NCBI GenBank assembly: GCA_942490995.1
Contig: CALOBG010000054.1
Location: 204,683 to 268,682, forward strand
Length of the DNA stretch: 64,000 nucleotides
Direction: 5' to 3'
DNA from: UBA981 sp942490995
Lineage (GTDB): Bacteria; Pseudomonadota; Gammaproteobacteria; Ga0077536
Below the pieces are notes generated by a model that was given only the letters and a program-made list of their open reading frames with translations, ran no database searches and had not been told where the DNA came from. The position numbers and the translations under genes are program-made. Below are positions 34,979 through 44,449 of the stretch, one piece after another (position 1 is the first letter of the stretch; each line of letters opens with the position of its first letter).

Positions 34979-35621
34979 CGAAGGTTTTCACCTCAACACG
35001 TTCGCGTTTTCGCCTAAAACCGAGTCCAGCTAAAGGCACGGAGACCAGGTAGATTCCGGCAGGCACCGGTACTACGCTGGAGCTAAACGGTAGGCCCGTA
35101 CCTGAGTCTAAGGCTAAGCTCACCGACGAGTTGTAGGTGGTTAATCTCCAATCCACGCGTTCCGCAGACGAAGCGGAATGTTTAAATTCCAGCGCAATCA
35201 CCGACGTAGATTCGCTTCCCTGAGTGATGTAGATATAGCCGATTGGGAAAGAGTGCGACGCTTGTCCTTGGTTCAAGTACTCAAACGAATTCGCGTCCCC
35301 AGTGAAACCGATATTTTCAAAGTCGATAGCGTAACCCGTGTCAAAGGAGTATGTGTCACCGCTCGCATGCTGGAAGAAATAATCCGATACGCTGTCCGCA
35401 CTCACGCCGGCGTTTGCCATCACATCGTCATCGGCAAACTCGATATACCCGGTCAATCCTGGGTCGACACCGAATATTCGGTCACCTGAGGAGGAGTAAC
35501 ATCCCGACGGGCAATTTCCAGCATAAGAAAAAGTAGCCGCGATGCAGTACGAAACCTGCGTAAGCAAGAGGACAATTAAAACTACCCTAGCTCTGGTTAC
35601 GGCACCCACTGCATTTACCAT
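34974..35621 (-). CDS. Cassette gene 14: exported protein with PEP/VPLPA-CTERM-type tail
   Basis: A 215-residue protein with a signal peptide (residues about 8-28, cleaved near CIAA), a beta-rich domain with Asp/Gly-rich loops, and a C-terminal VPVPAGIYLVS motif, hydrophobic stretch and basic cluster (GFRRKRER). This is the tripartite arrangement of VPLPA/PEP-CTERM proteins handled by exosortase. The stop codon is within attC site 14 and the start is 20 bases from the core site at 35641. With cassette gene 4 it is the second such protein in the array. Confidence 0.68.
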   Translation of the reverse strand: MVNAVGAVTRARVVLIVLLLTQVSYCIAATFSYAGNCPSGCYSSSGDRIFGVDPGLTGYIEFADDDVMANAGVSADSVSDYFFQHASGDTYSFDTGYAIDFENIGFTGDANSFEYLNQGQASHSFPIGYIYITQGSESTSVIALEFKHSASSAERVDWRLTTYNSSVSLALDSGTGLPFSSSVVPVPAGIYLVSVPLAGLGFRRKRERVEVKTFA

Positions 35622-35640
35622 CCTATTGCGGAATCTCTCA

Positions 35641-36240
35641 GACTAACCGATTTATTATGGGTTTGAATTTCAAAGCCATGAAACGACACCGAAGTTCACG
35701 ATCGGCACCAATCTGCATGAGGCTCACTGTCCGCCGTACTTCTTCTGTGTGGACGAAACGTGTAAATGGTGTGCTAGACACGATGCGCACAGCACCGAAT
35801 CTATTCTCCGATTGGCACGCTCTTAAAGATACCTGCGGCGCGGTCGCGAAAGTAAGTTTCCGGTAGTTCGCCCGCACCTCGCCCTAATCCCGCAACCGCC
35901 TTCCAGTCCACAGATTGCAGAATTCTTTCTATCCGTACGACCCTTCCCGCCCCCTAAGCGAAGGAGCCCAAATATTTTCCAAACTCCCTTCCAATGCTTA
36001 TTCGGGTACATCGGGTTTGTCGGTAGATCTCTGGGAACAGCGAACTCGCCTCGCCGTTCGAAAGCACTTCGATATCTGGTCAGCTGCCAGAACGAGCCAA
36101 ACGTCCCTCAAGACGAGATCTCGCCGAGGAGCTCGCAGAGCACGAAAAAGATTCGATCTCTTGGCAGGACGAAAGTATTTTTGTTTGGCGACATGTGTCG
36201 TGGCCCGCCATCGATGTATAAGTGGCAAAAAGCAATTGTG
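35641..36240. repeat. Non-coding leader region, copy 2 of the duplicated segment
   Basis: Starts with a lone core site GACTAAC (35641-35647) and contains the two blocks shared with 33085-33580. No recognisable gene on either strand; small open frames present are not conserved between the copies except for a short minus-strand stretch (AKQKYF...DVWLVL versus AKRKYF...DVWRVL) that may simply reflect DNA similarity. The position, at the promoter-proximal end of a cassette, is where attI and its promoter would be expected. Confidence 0.45.
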
Positions 36241-36303
36241 AGTTGTTCCCTGAATATTTAGTGCTTTTTACCATGAACAACAGCGGAGGCGTTCGCAGGA
36301 TCT

Positions 36304-36843
36304 TTAGAACTCCACACGCACGCGTTCCCGTTTACCTGACTGGGACTTAGAGATCGAGACCCTCTCCCGTTTTACGATTTCAAAGTGATGGCCATTCTCG
36401 AAAAAAGGCTCACAACGTCGGCGTGTGAAGCGAATTGCTGTTTCGCCGAAAAGTATCTTTTTGATAGACCAAAGGAACGGGCGCATTTCGCTAACATCAT
36501 GTGGGCCCACAGAGAAAAGCATTCTTAGATCGATGACCGACTTAACGACCTCGGAATCGGTGCCAACTCCAAACAGTTCAGCTTTGCTGTAAATCTCCAC
36601 ACTCTCTAGCTTGGCTTTTGCCTTGTTCACGACGTATAGAGCAACGCACTTTGGTCCTAGGTGAAAGGGGATCCGGATACGTTGTGCTCGGTAGGCGACG
36701 TATTTCGCTTGCCTCAGCAATTCAGGATCATATTCAAACTCTCCGGCATCTAACGCTCGGAAGAAGTAGTAGGGATCCTTGAAAACAACTTGGGGGAGAG
36801 AGTTACCGACATATGGGCCGGTATAGAGGGTTAGCCATTTCAT
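36304..36843 (-). CDS. Hypothetical protein of the island replication/integration module
   Basis: A 179-residue soluble protein beginning MKWLTLYTGPYVGNSLPQVV. Not recognised, but a protein with this opening is often found beside the Rep-like gene of small integrative elements (from memory, unverified). The start was moved ten codons inwards to an ATG that has AGAGAAA upstream and the conserved-looking N-terminus. Many Arg/Lys and a basic C-terminus (SGKRERVRVEF). It is the gene following the Rep-like gene on the same strand. Confidence 0.45.
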   Translation of the reverse strand: MKWLTLYTGPYVGNSLPQVVFKDPYYFFRALDAGEFEYDPELLRQAKYVAYRAQRIRIPFHLGPKCVALYVVNKAKAKLESVEIYSKAELFGVGTDSEVVKSVIDLRMLFSVGPHDVSEMRPFLWSIKKILFGETAIRFTRRRCEPFFENGHHFEIVKRERVSISKSQSGKRERVRVEF

Positions 36844-36993
36844 GTTTATTTCTCTTCGACTAGATTGGACCACGTTGTTTGTCTTTGGCTTCAGTTTTGA
36901 TTTGCGGAGGTCGTATCGATGGCATTTTCTCTGCTTGCCTACGGTTTAGTCGTGCCCTTTGAAATCATAGTGTTAGGAATGTAAATGCGATGA

Positions 36994-37920
36994 TTACTGA
37001 CTAACTATATCGAGGGAGTCCAACTGCTCGGATATATCGATCTTTTTGAACGCTGTGGGTAAAAGCGGGTATCGGCTGCGGTAGCGGTCGATAACATCTT
37101 GGATCGATGGGTCGTGAAATCCGGAAGTCCTGCTGAGCCGAAAAGCGAGCTGGCCTCGATAATGGAATTCGTTCCGCCTGTATCCTTTTCTCCCTCGAAT
37201 CCATGGGGTCCTCCGGCGCGTGCGCCGGCTAAGCACTTTCCCTAACCTTTCAAGATCGACGTCCACGAGTTGTAGGTGACGCGCCCAGAACGACTTGTGA
37301 TCTAGCTTCTCTATCGCGACCAGCGTTATAACGCTATTCGAGAACAATGCTTTTTTCCAAGACAGGCGGACTTCGATCCTCGCCGCGAATCTATGCGGAG
37401 TTTTTCGATTCTCGAAACTTTTCGAATAATGGACGATGTTTCGGGTGTCGGAACGAGCCGCGAAATACTTCGTGCTACGGAAAACGTTGACACGTCTGTT
37501 GCCTCGCCATTTCATTATGTGGTGATAATCGAGGAATTCACGTAGGCACTCGGCCTGCCTCGCTGAGACTGCTAAAAAGTCGAGCGCAATATCCACCCTC
37601 GTAATTTTGATGCTCAGCTCCCGGGAATCAACGGCCTGCTGAAGCAGCCGAATTGTCCTTGTCGTTGGCTGATGCGCGGCGTATCGTTGCACCCAGTACC
37701 GGTTCATCGGCATGGGGAGGGCACCGCAATGAACTATAGAGCCTGTGATTGCTTTTAAAGCTTGAAGTTCTCCGCCAGCTAGCCGCCTGTTTGTCCAAAA
37801 AAATATGGAATCGATCGAACTTTCGAGCTTGCACTCAACGCCGAAGAAAGTAACGTTTCGACGCCCGCAGATTGAAAGCTTCTGTGGTATTTCATCGCAG
37901 TGGTCGGACATGATAACCAT
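36994..37920 (-). CDS. Putative replication-initiation-like protein
   Basis: A 308-residue basic protein. The middle part (RVDIALDFLAVSARQAECLREF, then RFAARIEVRLSW) resembles replication-initiation factors of filamentous phages and small integrative elements, which share an ITRVD...DF strand and an RIEVRL strand. The catalytic Tyr region cannot be assigned with certainty. GAGGG lies 8 bases upstream of the ATG. It lies between the AlpA-like gene and the MKWLTL protein. Confidence is low for function and good that it is a real gene. Confidence 0.45.
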   Translation of the reverse strand: MVIMSDHCDEIPQKLSICGRRNVTFFGVECKLESSIDSIFFWTNRRLAGGELQALKAITGSIVHCGALPMPMNRYWVQRYAAHQPTTRTIRLLQQAVDSRELSIKITRVDIALDFLAVSARQAECLREFLDYHHIMKWRGNRRVNVFRSTKYFAARSDTRNIVHYSKSFENRKTPHRFAARIEVRLSWKKALFSNSVITLVAIEKLDHKSFWARHLQLVDVDLERLGKVLSRRTRRRTPWIRGRKGYRRNEFHYRGQLAFRLSRTSGFHDPSIQDVIDRYRSRYPLLPTAFKKIDISEQLDSLDIVSQ

Positions 37921-37977
37921 GAACGAATCCCTCGAACTGAATAGATTTTAAGAACTCGATCCGACCGAAGCCGATGG

Positions 37978-38202
37978 CTATCCGGAACGCGATTGCGGAT
38001 TCGTTGGCCTTTGCCTGTGCTCATTTATCCAAGCATCCAGGTCCGAAACTGAATAGCGGACACTGCGGCCTATTTTGATATACGGAGGGCCCGCGGTCCG
38101 TCCTTCTCTGCTACCGTTGCATCTCGCCTGACGTAGAAAGGACACGGACATGCCGATATATCTTGCGGCCTCGGTATCCCGGATAGTGCCTGAGTCCGAC
38201 AT
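37978..38202 (-). CDS. alpA: AlpA-family excisionase/transcriptional regulator
   Basis: A 74-residue winged-helix protein: IRDTEAARYIGMSVSFLRQA, then GPPYIKIGRSVRYSVSDLDAWI, the MerR-like fold of AlpA/Xis proteins. In P4-like elements such proteins promote excision or activate the integrase. The frame is intact although the integrase is broken. Confidence 0.85.
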   Translation of the reverse strand: MSDSGTIRDTEAARYIGMSVSFLRQARCNGSREGRTAGPPYIKIGRSVRYSVSDLDAWINEHRQRPTNPQSRSG

Positions 38203-38335
38203 CGATCTTTTCCTACTTTCCAGATATGACGCTAGCTTGCCGCATTAGGCGCGGAGTGTCCGGAAATTAAGTGTCGGAGGTTCGGTTCCTAAAGTGCGCC
38301 GAAGTTTGCGAGGACTTAGTAACGTGTTCGCGTCG

Positions 38336-39057
38336 CTACGACTTCTTCCAGTCTTCGAGTTTCTTTTCCGCCTCTTCAGTCCGTTTCTCAAGTATTGAAA
38401 ATTCAAAGTCGAGGGAGGTAATCAGTTCGTCGAAATCGTCAGAATTCGAATGTTCGATAACGTCGCGAAATTCGCGATAATCTTTTAGCGCAATTTTCTC
38501 GACTTTAGATATGCTGGGGCGATCTCCTTGAGTGAGATTCCTAGCCGCAGTTGTTTCCGCCTTTCTCCTGCTATCGTTCGGAAACTTAGAGATTTCCGCT
38601 TTCATCAAGAATGCGTTCTTCAATCGATCCGTTAGCGTGAGGTCCCGCTCTCGGTGGCCACGTTTCGGAAGATTGAATAGCACGTTAAGATCTGGACGTA
38701 GCCCTTTTATATCGCTCTCGCGTGTCCTTAGATACGCATGCCCATAAAGCGCAATTCTCAAGAACTTCGGACGAAAGTAGATCAGAACATCTTCGTCAAT
38801 ATCATCGATATCTCTAGCTCTCAGCCTCTCAATTTGGTCAAGTAGGGTTTCGAACGCCATGCAAGAGGCGAAGAACTCGATGTCTTTTTGATCGTCTCTT
38901 TCGGCTGCACGGAGCAAAATGTGGATTGAGCTTCGCGTCTCCAGTTTTGGGTCAAGTGGAGAGTCTGTTTTACGTCGGCGTCGCAAAAGCAATGGTCGAA
39001 GCAGGCGCGTTTTAAGAACGTCAAGACGGGCGCGATATCGTCGTGGTTTTTTGTCAT
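38336..39057 (-). pseudogene. Island hypothetical protein next to integrase, frameshifted near its start
   Basis: The ATG at 39057 overlaps the integrase stop (ATGA). One A seems lost from the run of six A at 39046-39051; with it restored the protein reads MTKKPRRYRARLDVLKTRLL and joins the long frame 38336-38992 (RSSIHILLRAAERDDQKDIE...), which ends in a coiled-coil-like EEAEKKLEDWKKS. About 240 residues, highly charged and helical. Not recognised. Confidence 0.5.
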
Positions 39058-40275
39058 TTCTGGAGGATCAGAAGTTTTGAAACAGCCTCCATTTTATGCT
39101 CTGGCGCGAGGTGCGCATATCGTAAGGTCATATCCAAACTCGCATGCCCTAGCAGCTCCCGGATCGTATTGAGGTCGACCTGCCGCATTGCCAGGTTGCT
39201 GGCAAAAGTATGACGAAGATCGTGCCACCGGAAATCGTTCAACGCGGCTTTTTTTTCGAATCGTCGTCCATGATTTTTTGACATCGACTGGCGTACCTTC
39301 CTTCTAGCTCGGGAATACTAATTCAGCATTTCGCCGCTACTGCTGCCGCCAGTGCGATAAAACTGAAATCGCTTCATCGTTCAGCGGGATCATTCTTGTT
39401 TGCCCCGACTTCGCGGCGTCTCCGCGGACCGTCATTATGCGTCGTTCCAAATCAATGTCCGACCACTTGAGTGCTCCAAGCTCTCCCTTTCGAACCCCCG
39501 TGTTGAGGCTGACGAGCACCATCGGTCTTAGGTGGTCAGCGAAATACCGCTCGGCCAATTCGGGCATGATTCGATAACCTCGAGCACGCCGCCACCGATT
39601 TCCTGACGCCCGGCCCCGCTTCAGCTTGTGTTCACGAGTGATTAGGGCGTCTCTCAGCCGTTTCTCTTCATCTGAACTCAAATAGCGGATCAGCGGCGAT
39701 CTATCCGCTTTCGCAGGCCGCAAGCGTGCTAGCGGAGATTCTGAAAGAAACCCCCAATCGGTGGCTCGGGACAACGCAGTCTTGAGCGGCGCGAGATCGC
39801 GATTGAGCGTTATCGGCTTAATACCCTTCTTTAGCCGAGCCGTACGCCATTTTTCGACATTCCAAAGCGTGATTTCGGCGAGGGGGACCTCTAAGAATTC
39901 GGCGAAATTCTTATTGAGGCGTTTCAGCTCGGCTTCACCGCGCTTGAGACGCTCCCGATACCAGGGGCCGTATTCCTCTTCGAAAAAAGACTTGAGGGTG
40001 TGAGCCTTTTGGGGCGTGGCTTCCGGTTCAGGGTCATTTCCCTGTGTACCGGCAAACAGAATCGATTTTGCGCGGTCTCGCGCTTGAGCAGGCGTTACAA
40101 GTTCGGTGCGGCCGATGGTGATGCGTTTTCCGCGTTTGTACTCACAGACGTAACTCATAACCCCGGAGGGCTGGACGCGGATCAGGAACCCAGCAAGTTT
40201 GCTGTCGCGAACTTCAAAGGGTTTCTCTCGCGGCTTGATATCCGCAAGCAGACGTTTCCCAATCAGAGCTTTCAT
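39054..40275 (-). pseudogene. int: P4-type tyrosine integrase, disrupted
   Basis: The N-terminal 312 codons are intact: an arm-binding domain (FEVRDSKLAGFLIRVQPSGV), a core-binding domain and the box I Arg (GVRKGELGALKWSDID). Then come two in-frame TAG codons, one directly after HWRQQ and one after LVFPS, and a frameshift in an A run near 39250. The C-terminal part (39054-39284) still holds the HDLRH motif, the LLGHASLDMTLRYAHL block with its His and the nucleophile Tyr. All catalytic residues are present but not in one frame. It lies 140 bases from attR, the usual place for the island integrase. Confidence 0.85.
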
Positions 40276-40414
40276 CTTGCTCTAGGGCCGATAAGTGCAC
40301 TGTAAGTGCAAGATGAATGTAAATCGGTGGTAACGCATGGCAACCAGTGCAAAAGTAACCCTTTGAATTGATTGCCATTTTATCCCTATCGGTTGATTTC
40401 TCAACTCATTCTAG

Positions 40415-40465
40415 GTCGCGTTCGCAATGCGAAGGTCGGGAGTTCGATCCTCCCCGGCTCCACCA
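40415..40465 (+). repeat. attR: right direct repeat (tRNA-Ala 3' part)
   Basis: 51 bases identical to 22039-22089 except TTCGATC in the T-loop instead of TCTGATC. No 5' half of the tRNA precedes it, so it is the displaced 3' end and not a second gene. Confidence 0.92.
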
Positions 40466-40654
40466 ATCAGCAGGCTGGTCAAAAACGTGAGCCGGGAGTG
40501 CGAGATGCAATGCGCGCGCGAGACGAGGACCGGAGTTTACTGGTGTAAATGAGGACCGTAGGCGAGCGCGCAACGCCGCAGATCGCACCCGCAGTAGTTG
40601 TTCACCAGCCTGTTAGAAAATCCCTGAACGAATCGTGGCTTATACAAAAGGCCG

Positions 40655-41266
40655 CTATGTCTCGATTGACGCCAAAGCCGCTTCGCGTTCCTTGCCGGCA
40701 GCACTGTAGACTTCTCGAGCGGCATCCAGGTTTACCAGGAAAATCGCCAGCCCCACGATAAGGTCCGGCCACGCGTTGCGGGTGAATACGGTCACGACCG
40801 CCGCGCCGATGATCGCGATATTCGCGAAGGCATCGTTCCGAGCGGACAGGAAGGCGGCGCGGGTCAGACTACTCTGATGTTTCCGATAGCTTGCGAGCAG
40901 GAACGCGCACAACAGGTTGACCGCCAACGCGCCTGCACCGGTTACCGACAGCAATGTCGGATCAGGCGCGACCGGAGCAAGAAGCTTCTCCCAGGCCGCC
41001 CATAAGGCAAAGAATCCAGGCACCAGGAGGGTGCCCGCGAGTACCATTCCGACCATCGAGCGGAGATGCAGCGTCCAGCCCAACGCAACGAATATCAGAA
41101 GGTTGACCGTTGTATCTTCGAGAAAGTCGATTGAGTCCGCGAACAATGAGACGGAGCCGATGGAACGCGCGACCGCAAACTCAACAAAAAAGTAAGCGAA
41201 ATTCAACAGGGCTACGGTCAGTACTATCCGGCGCAGCGCGGATGTGTGCGTAGCGTCCAGGTTCAA
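40655..41266 (-). CDS. Cation-efflux (CDF)-like transporter
   Basis: A 203-residue protein with about six membrane helices. FADSIDFLEDTTVNLLIF and LSARNDAFANIAIIGAA hold the paired acidic/polar residues that form the metal site in CDF proteins (classically HxxxD and HD). The His residues are replaced by Ser/Asn, so the metal preference is uncertain. The start is a TTG (NLDATHTS...); longer open sequence upstream is Arg/Ser-rich and unlikely to be coding. No C-terminal cytoplasmic domain. Confidence 0.65.
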   Translation of the reverse strand: MNLDATHTSALRRIVLTVALLNFAYFFVEFAVARSIGSVSLFADSIDFLEDTTVNLLIFVALGWTLHLRSMVGMVLAGTLLVPGFFALWAAWEKLLAPVAPDPTLLSVTGAGALAVNLLCAFLLASYRKHQSSLTRAAFLSARNDAFANIAIIGAAVVTVFTRNAWPDLIVGLAIFLVNLDAAREVYSAAGKEREAALASIET

Positions 41267-41502
41267 TCGAGGTCTGCAGCTACATTGAAGCGCGCTTGAT
41301 CGCTGGCGGCCGGAGCGGTCGGCCAACAACCTCGATTGCGACCTGGGAGTCTGTCGAACCTGGGCAATCGTCGCGAGCCCGTTGGGAGGATGAGGTCGAA
41401 TAGCTGCATTTTCGCGGCGCCTGATGGTTCTAAGTAACGAGGAATTGCAGGTGCCCTGGTCGCCGGCCCGGTAGCCCGTAGATTGTTGCCAGGTCCGACG
41501 GA

Positions 41503-41859
41503 CTAAGTCCCGGTTAATCTTGCGCGAAACATGAAATAAACCGCCCCCAGGATGCACAAGCCGGCCCAAAGATAGTCCAGTTTCAGCGGCTCGCGTAAGT
41601 ACCAGATTGAGAATGGCACGAACACCGACAAACTTATGACTTCCTGCAGAATTTTCAGCTGTGCGACCGATAGTTCCAGGTATCCGATGCGATTCGCCGG
41701 AACCTGGAACAGGTACTCAAACAACGCGATCCCCCAACTGATGAGTGCGGCGACGATCCACGGTTTGTTGTTCAGCGCTTTGAGATGAGCGTACCAGGCG
41801 AACGTCATGAATACGTTGCTGATCGACAGCAGGAGTATTGTTAAGCCGATGGTGCGCAT
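41503..41859 (-). CDS. DUF486 (DMT superfamily) membrane protein
   Basis: A 118-residue protein with four hydrophobic helices. LSISNVFMTFAWYAHLK at the N-terminus and IPANRIGY-like PANRIGYLELSVAQLKILQE are the conserved DUF486 stretches. Members are half-length drug/metabolite-transporter-like proteins with no assigned substrate. Downstream is the CDF-like gene, after 236 bases. Confidence 0.85.
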   Translation of the reverse strand: MRTIGLTILLLSISNVFMTFAWYAHLKALNNKPWIVAALISWGIALFEYLFQVPANRIGYLELSVAQLKILQEVISLSVFVPFSIWYLREPLKLDYLWAGLCILGAVYFMFRARLTGT

Positions 41860-42335
41860 TCAGTCTGACACTAAGCGCCGAGTTAGCCCGCCTGTTGTCG
41901 CGGCCTCGTTCCGAGCGAAAACTCGAAGCCGTTCAATATAAGCCCGCCGATGCGGTTCAGCTTGACCGACTTGCTGACGTATCGCCACCAAACCCGGTCA
42001 TTCAGCGAGCGATAAATGTCAGTAAGTGGATCCACACGTGGATATGGAACCGCGGACCAGCGCTCGGTTAAGCGCCGCCGCCGCTATCGTAGCATGGCGC
42101 CACCCTTGCACCTGCCATTCGAGCATTCGGTCTTGCGCCTGGTCGGCACCAGCACCCCGGCGTGTCAGTGGCGCTGCCCCCGGGGCGGTTGCAGAAACCT
42201 CGTCGGCGGTGCAGAAACCTCGCCGGTGGGTCGTGCCCCGGCCTCAAGATCCATGTTTTTCGACCGATACGCTCGCTACGCTCCCGGCGCATCGCCGGCG
42301 AACCTTGTACCGAAAGTGGACCTCAGCAACGACCC
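41860..42335. other. Intergenic region with a short tandem repeat
   Basis: No gene is supported in these 476 bases. At 42184-42231 the sequence GCAGAAACCTCG(T/C)CGG occurs twice in tandem with a spacing of about 21 bases. GTTAGCC at 41892 resembles a core site but has no partner arm. No terminator or clear promoter was found. Confidence 0.5.
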
Positions 42336-43370
42336 ATGAATGCGGCGACCCAGAGTGCCATCGAGACCGCCAACGATGCCCTGTTGGAGCTGCCGCCGTC
42401 CGAACTGGCGGCCTGCGCCCGGCTGCTTGCGGTCAGCATTGCTCATCACCGCGCCAAGTTCGGCGTGGTGCCGCTGTCGACCTCGCGCAACGAAATCGAA
42501 CGCGATCCCAGCAGTGCCGGCGCGCAGACACTCAGGCGCGCCGGTGAAAAAACGTTTGACGAAGTCCTGTCCCTGGTCCGCGAAGCGGAGGCTGCGCGTG
42601 CCGCGGCAGCCGCCGGCAGCGCTGCGGCCGGTTCGCCGTCAGCGTTTTCCAGCGAAGAACAGCGCCGCCAGATGCGCATCAGCGTGACCGCGCCGGTCAA
42701 GGTTTCCGACCTCGCCGGCGAACACGTCTACAGCGCCAAACTGCACAACATCTCCTGGGGTGGCGCGGCGGTACGTTGTCCGGAGTTCGACAGTGCCCTT
42801 GGTGAACGCATGTGCCTGCTGTTGCCGGCCGCGGGGAAACGGCTGATCCGGATCGAGGCGACGGTGCTGCGCGACAGCATGGTCGACGGCGAACGTGAAT
42901 ATGGCCTGCGTTTCGACAGTCTCGACCCGGATGACGAAGACCGGCTGCTCGAAGTGCTCAAGATCCTGATGGCGTCACCCGACCCCGAACAGCGCCGCTC
43001 CGAAGTGCGCCTCGTACAGCGACTCGAAGTCGAGTACGGCGACGCCGGCGAGTTCCGCGCCACGCTGGAAGATATTTCCACCAAGGGCATGATGCTGACC
43101 GTTCCCGATCCGATCGAAATCGGCGAATCGCTGCTGATTTCGATGAGCAGCGTCGACACCCCGTTCGGCCTCAACCTGCGCGCTCGCGTCGTGCACCAAT
43201 CGCTGGTCGAAGGTATGGAGTTCAACATGTACCGCGTCGGCCTGCAGTTCGAACATCCCAGTCCGCGCCTGCACGAACGCATCTCCGCCATCCTCCACGA
43301 GCTGGCCATCCTGCGTCCGCAGGAGTTCATGCACCTGCTCGACGAAGAACAGACCGTCGATCCGGCCTGA
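42336..43370 (+). CDS. Tandem PilZ-domain c-di-GMP receptor protein
   Basis: A 344-residue cytoplasmic protein: a helical N-terminal part of about 110 residues with an Ala-rich linker (AARAAAAAGSAAAG), then two PilZ domains. The first has RRQMR and LHNISWGG, the second RRSEVR and EDISTKG. Both therefore keep RxxxR and (D/N)xSxxG, the residues that bind c-di-GMP. The output is unknown. The ATG at 42336 was preferred over longer frames because the N-terminal extension is low-complexity and out of character. Confidence 0.85.
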   Translation: MNAATQSAIETANDALLELPPSELAACARLLAVSIAHHRAKFGVVPLSTSRNEIERDPSSAGAQTLRRAGEKTFDEVLSLVREAEAARAAAAAGSAAAGSPSAFSSEEQRRQMRISVTAPVKVSDLAGEHVYSAKLHNISWGGAAVRCPEFDSALGERMCLLLPAAGKRLIRIEATVLRDSMVDGEREYGLRFDSLDPDDEDRLLEVLKILMASPDPEQRRSEVRLVQRLEVEYGDAGEFRATLEDISTKGMMLTVPDPIEIGESLLISMSSVDTPFGLNLRARVVHQSLVEGMEFNMYRVGLQFEHPSPRLHERISAILHELAILRPQEFMHLLDEEQTVDPA

Positions 43371-43393
43371 CTCATCACACCACCGCCCCGCCC

Positions 43394-44447
43394 TCAGGTC
43401 GACAACAATTCCAGCGCGGCCTCGGCGCAACGACTGACGGCGAACTTGAACTTATCTATATCGACGTCCGCATCACGTCCCATGGCGCCTTCCAGGTAAC
43501 GCTTGTAGACGCCCTGGCGGATGGCTGCGATGCGCCAGTAGGAAAACGCCCGGTAGTAATTAATCTGTGAAAGGTCACGTCCGCTCGCTCGCGCGTAGCG
43601 TGCCGCCAGTTCATCGCGCGGCATAAAGTCGCCGGCAACAGTTGGCATCTGTTCGTCGACGTCGGCGATCGCCTCCTCGGCATTAACCCAGGTGTTGAGC
43701 AGGTAGCCGACATCGGCCAGCGCATCGCCGAGGGTACACAGCTCCCAGTCCAACACCGCGGCGATGCGGCCGTCGGCGACGATGAAATTACCCAGTCGGT
43801 AGTCGCCGTGCACGATCGTGGTGCCGACCTGCGCGGGGATCTGTTCGGCAAGCAGGCGACTGCTTTCTTCCATCGCCGCGATCGGGTGGGTGGTGGTTGC
43901 CTGCCACTGCCGGGTCCAGCGTTTGAGCTGCCGCGCGATGTAACTGTCGTGGCGGCCGAGATCGGCGAGTCCGACCGCGGCCGGATCGATGCTGTGCAGT
44001 GCGGCCAGCACCTTGACGACGTGCTCGCCGAGGCTCGCGCGTTGCGCCGTGGGCAGCGTTGCGGCGGTGGCTTTGTCGTGCAGCACGGTACCGGCCACGA
44101 ATCCCATCACAAAAAATGGCGCGCCATTGACCGCCGGGTCCTTCACACAGTCCGTAGGTCGGCGCCACCGGCACCGCGGCATTCGCCAACGCCGTGACGA
44201 TGCGGTATTCCCTGCCCATATCATGGGCCGACTGCAGAACCTGACCGAGCGGCGGTCGCCGCAGGACATAAGCGCGGCCGGCCGCATCGGTGCAGCGATA
44301 AGTCAAATTGGAGTGGCCGCCGGCCAGCAGGGTAAAACGCAGCGGCGGACTCAGGTCCGCTACGCGCTCGCCCAGCCAGCGGCTTACGTTGGCGGCGTTG
44401 ATACCTTCGACGACATCCGCGTTCGCTTGCTTGTCGCTGCCGGCCAT
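43394..44447 (-). pseudogene. Aminoglycoside phosphotransferase-fold kinase, one frameshift
   Basis: Two frames overlap: 44447 to about 44150 (N-lobe: FTLLAGGHSNLTYRC, YVLRRPP, REYRIVTAL) and about 44150 to 43394 (KDPAVNGAPFFVMGF, the catalytic IVHGDYRLGNF with Asp and Asn, and VLDWELCTLGDAL). Two bases appear missing in a GTGT repeat near 44150 (CTGTGTGAAGG). Repaired, it is about 350 residues, of the ACAD10/11-associated phosphotransferase type that activates hydroxyacids or unknown small molecules. It lies 2 bases after arfB. Confidence 0.75.
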
Positions 44448-44449
44448 CG

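Noticed and set aside
39337..40275. Integron integrase (IntI)
   Set aside because: The N-terminal arm-binding domain and overall form are those of P4-type tRNA integrases, and the additional domain typical of IntI between the patches was not seen.
40415..40465. Second tRNA-Ala gene
   Set aside because: Only the 3' part is present, with no acceptor 5' strand or D-arm. It is the attR repeat.
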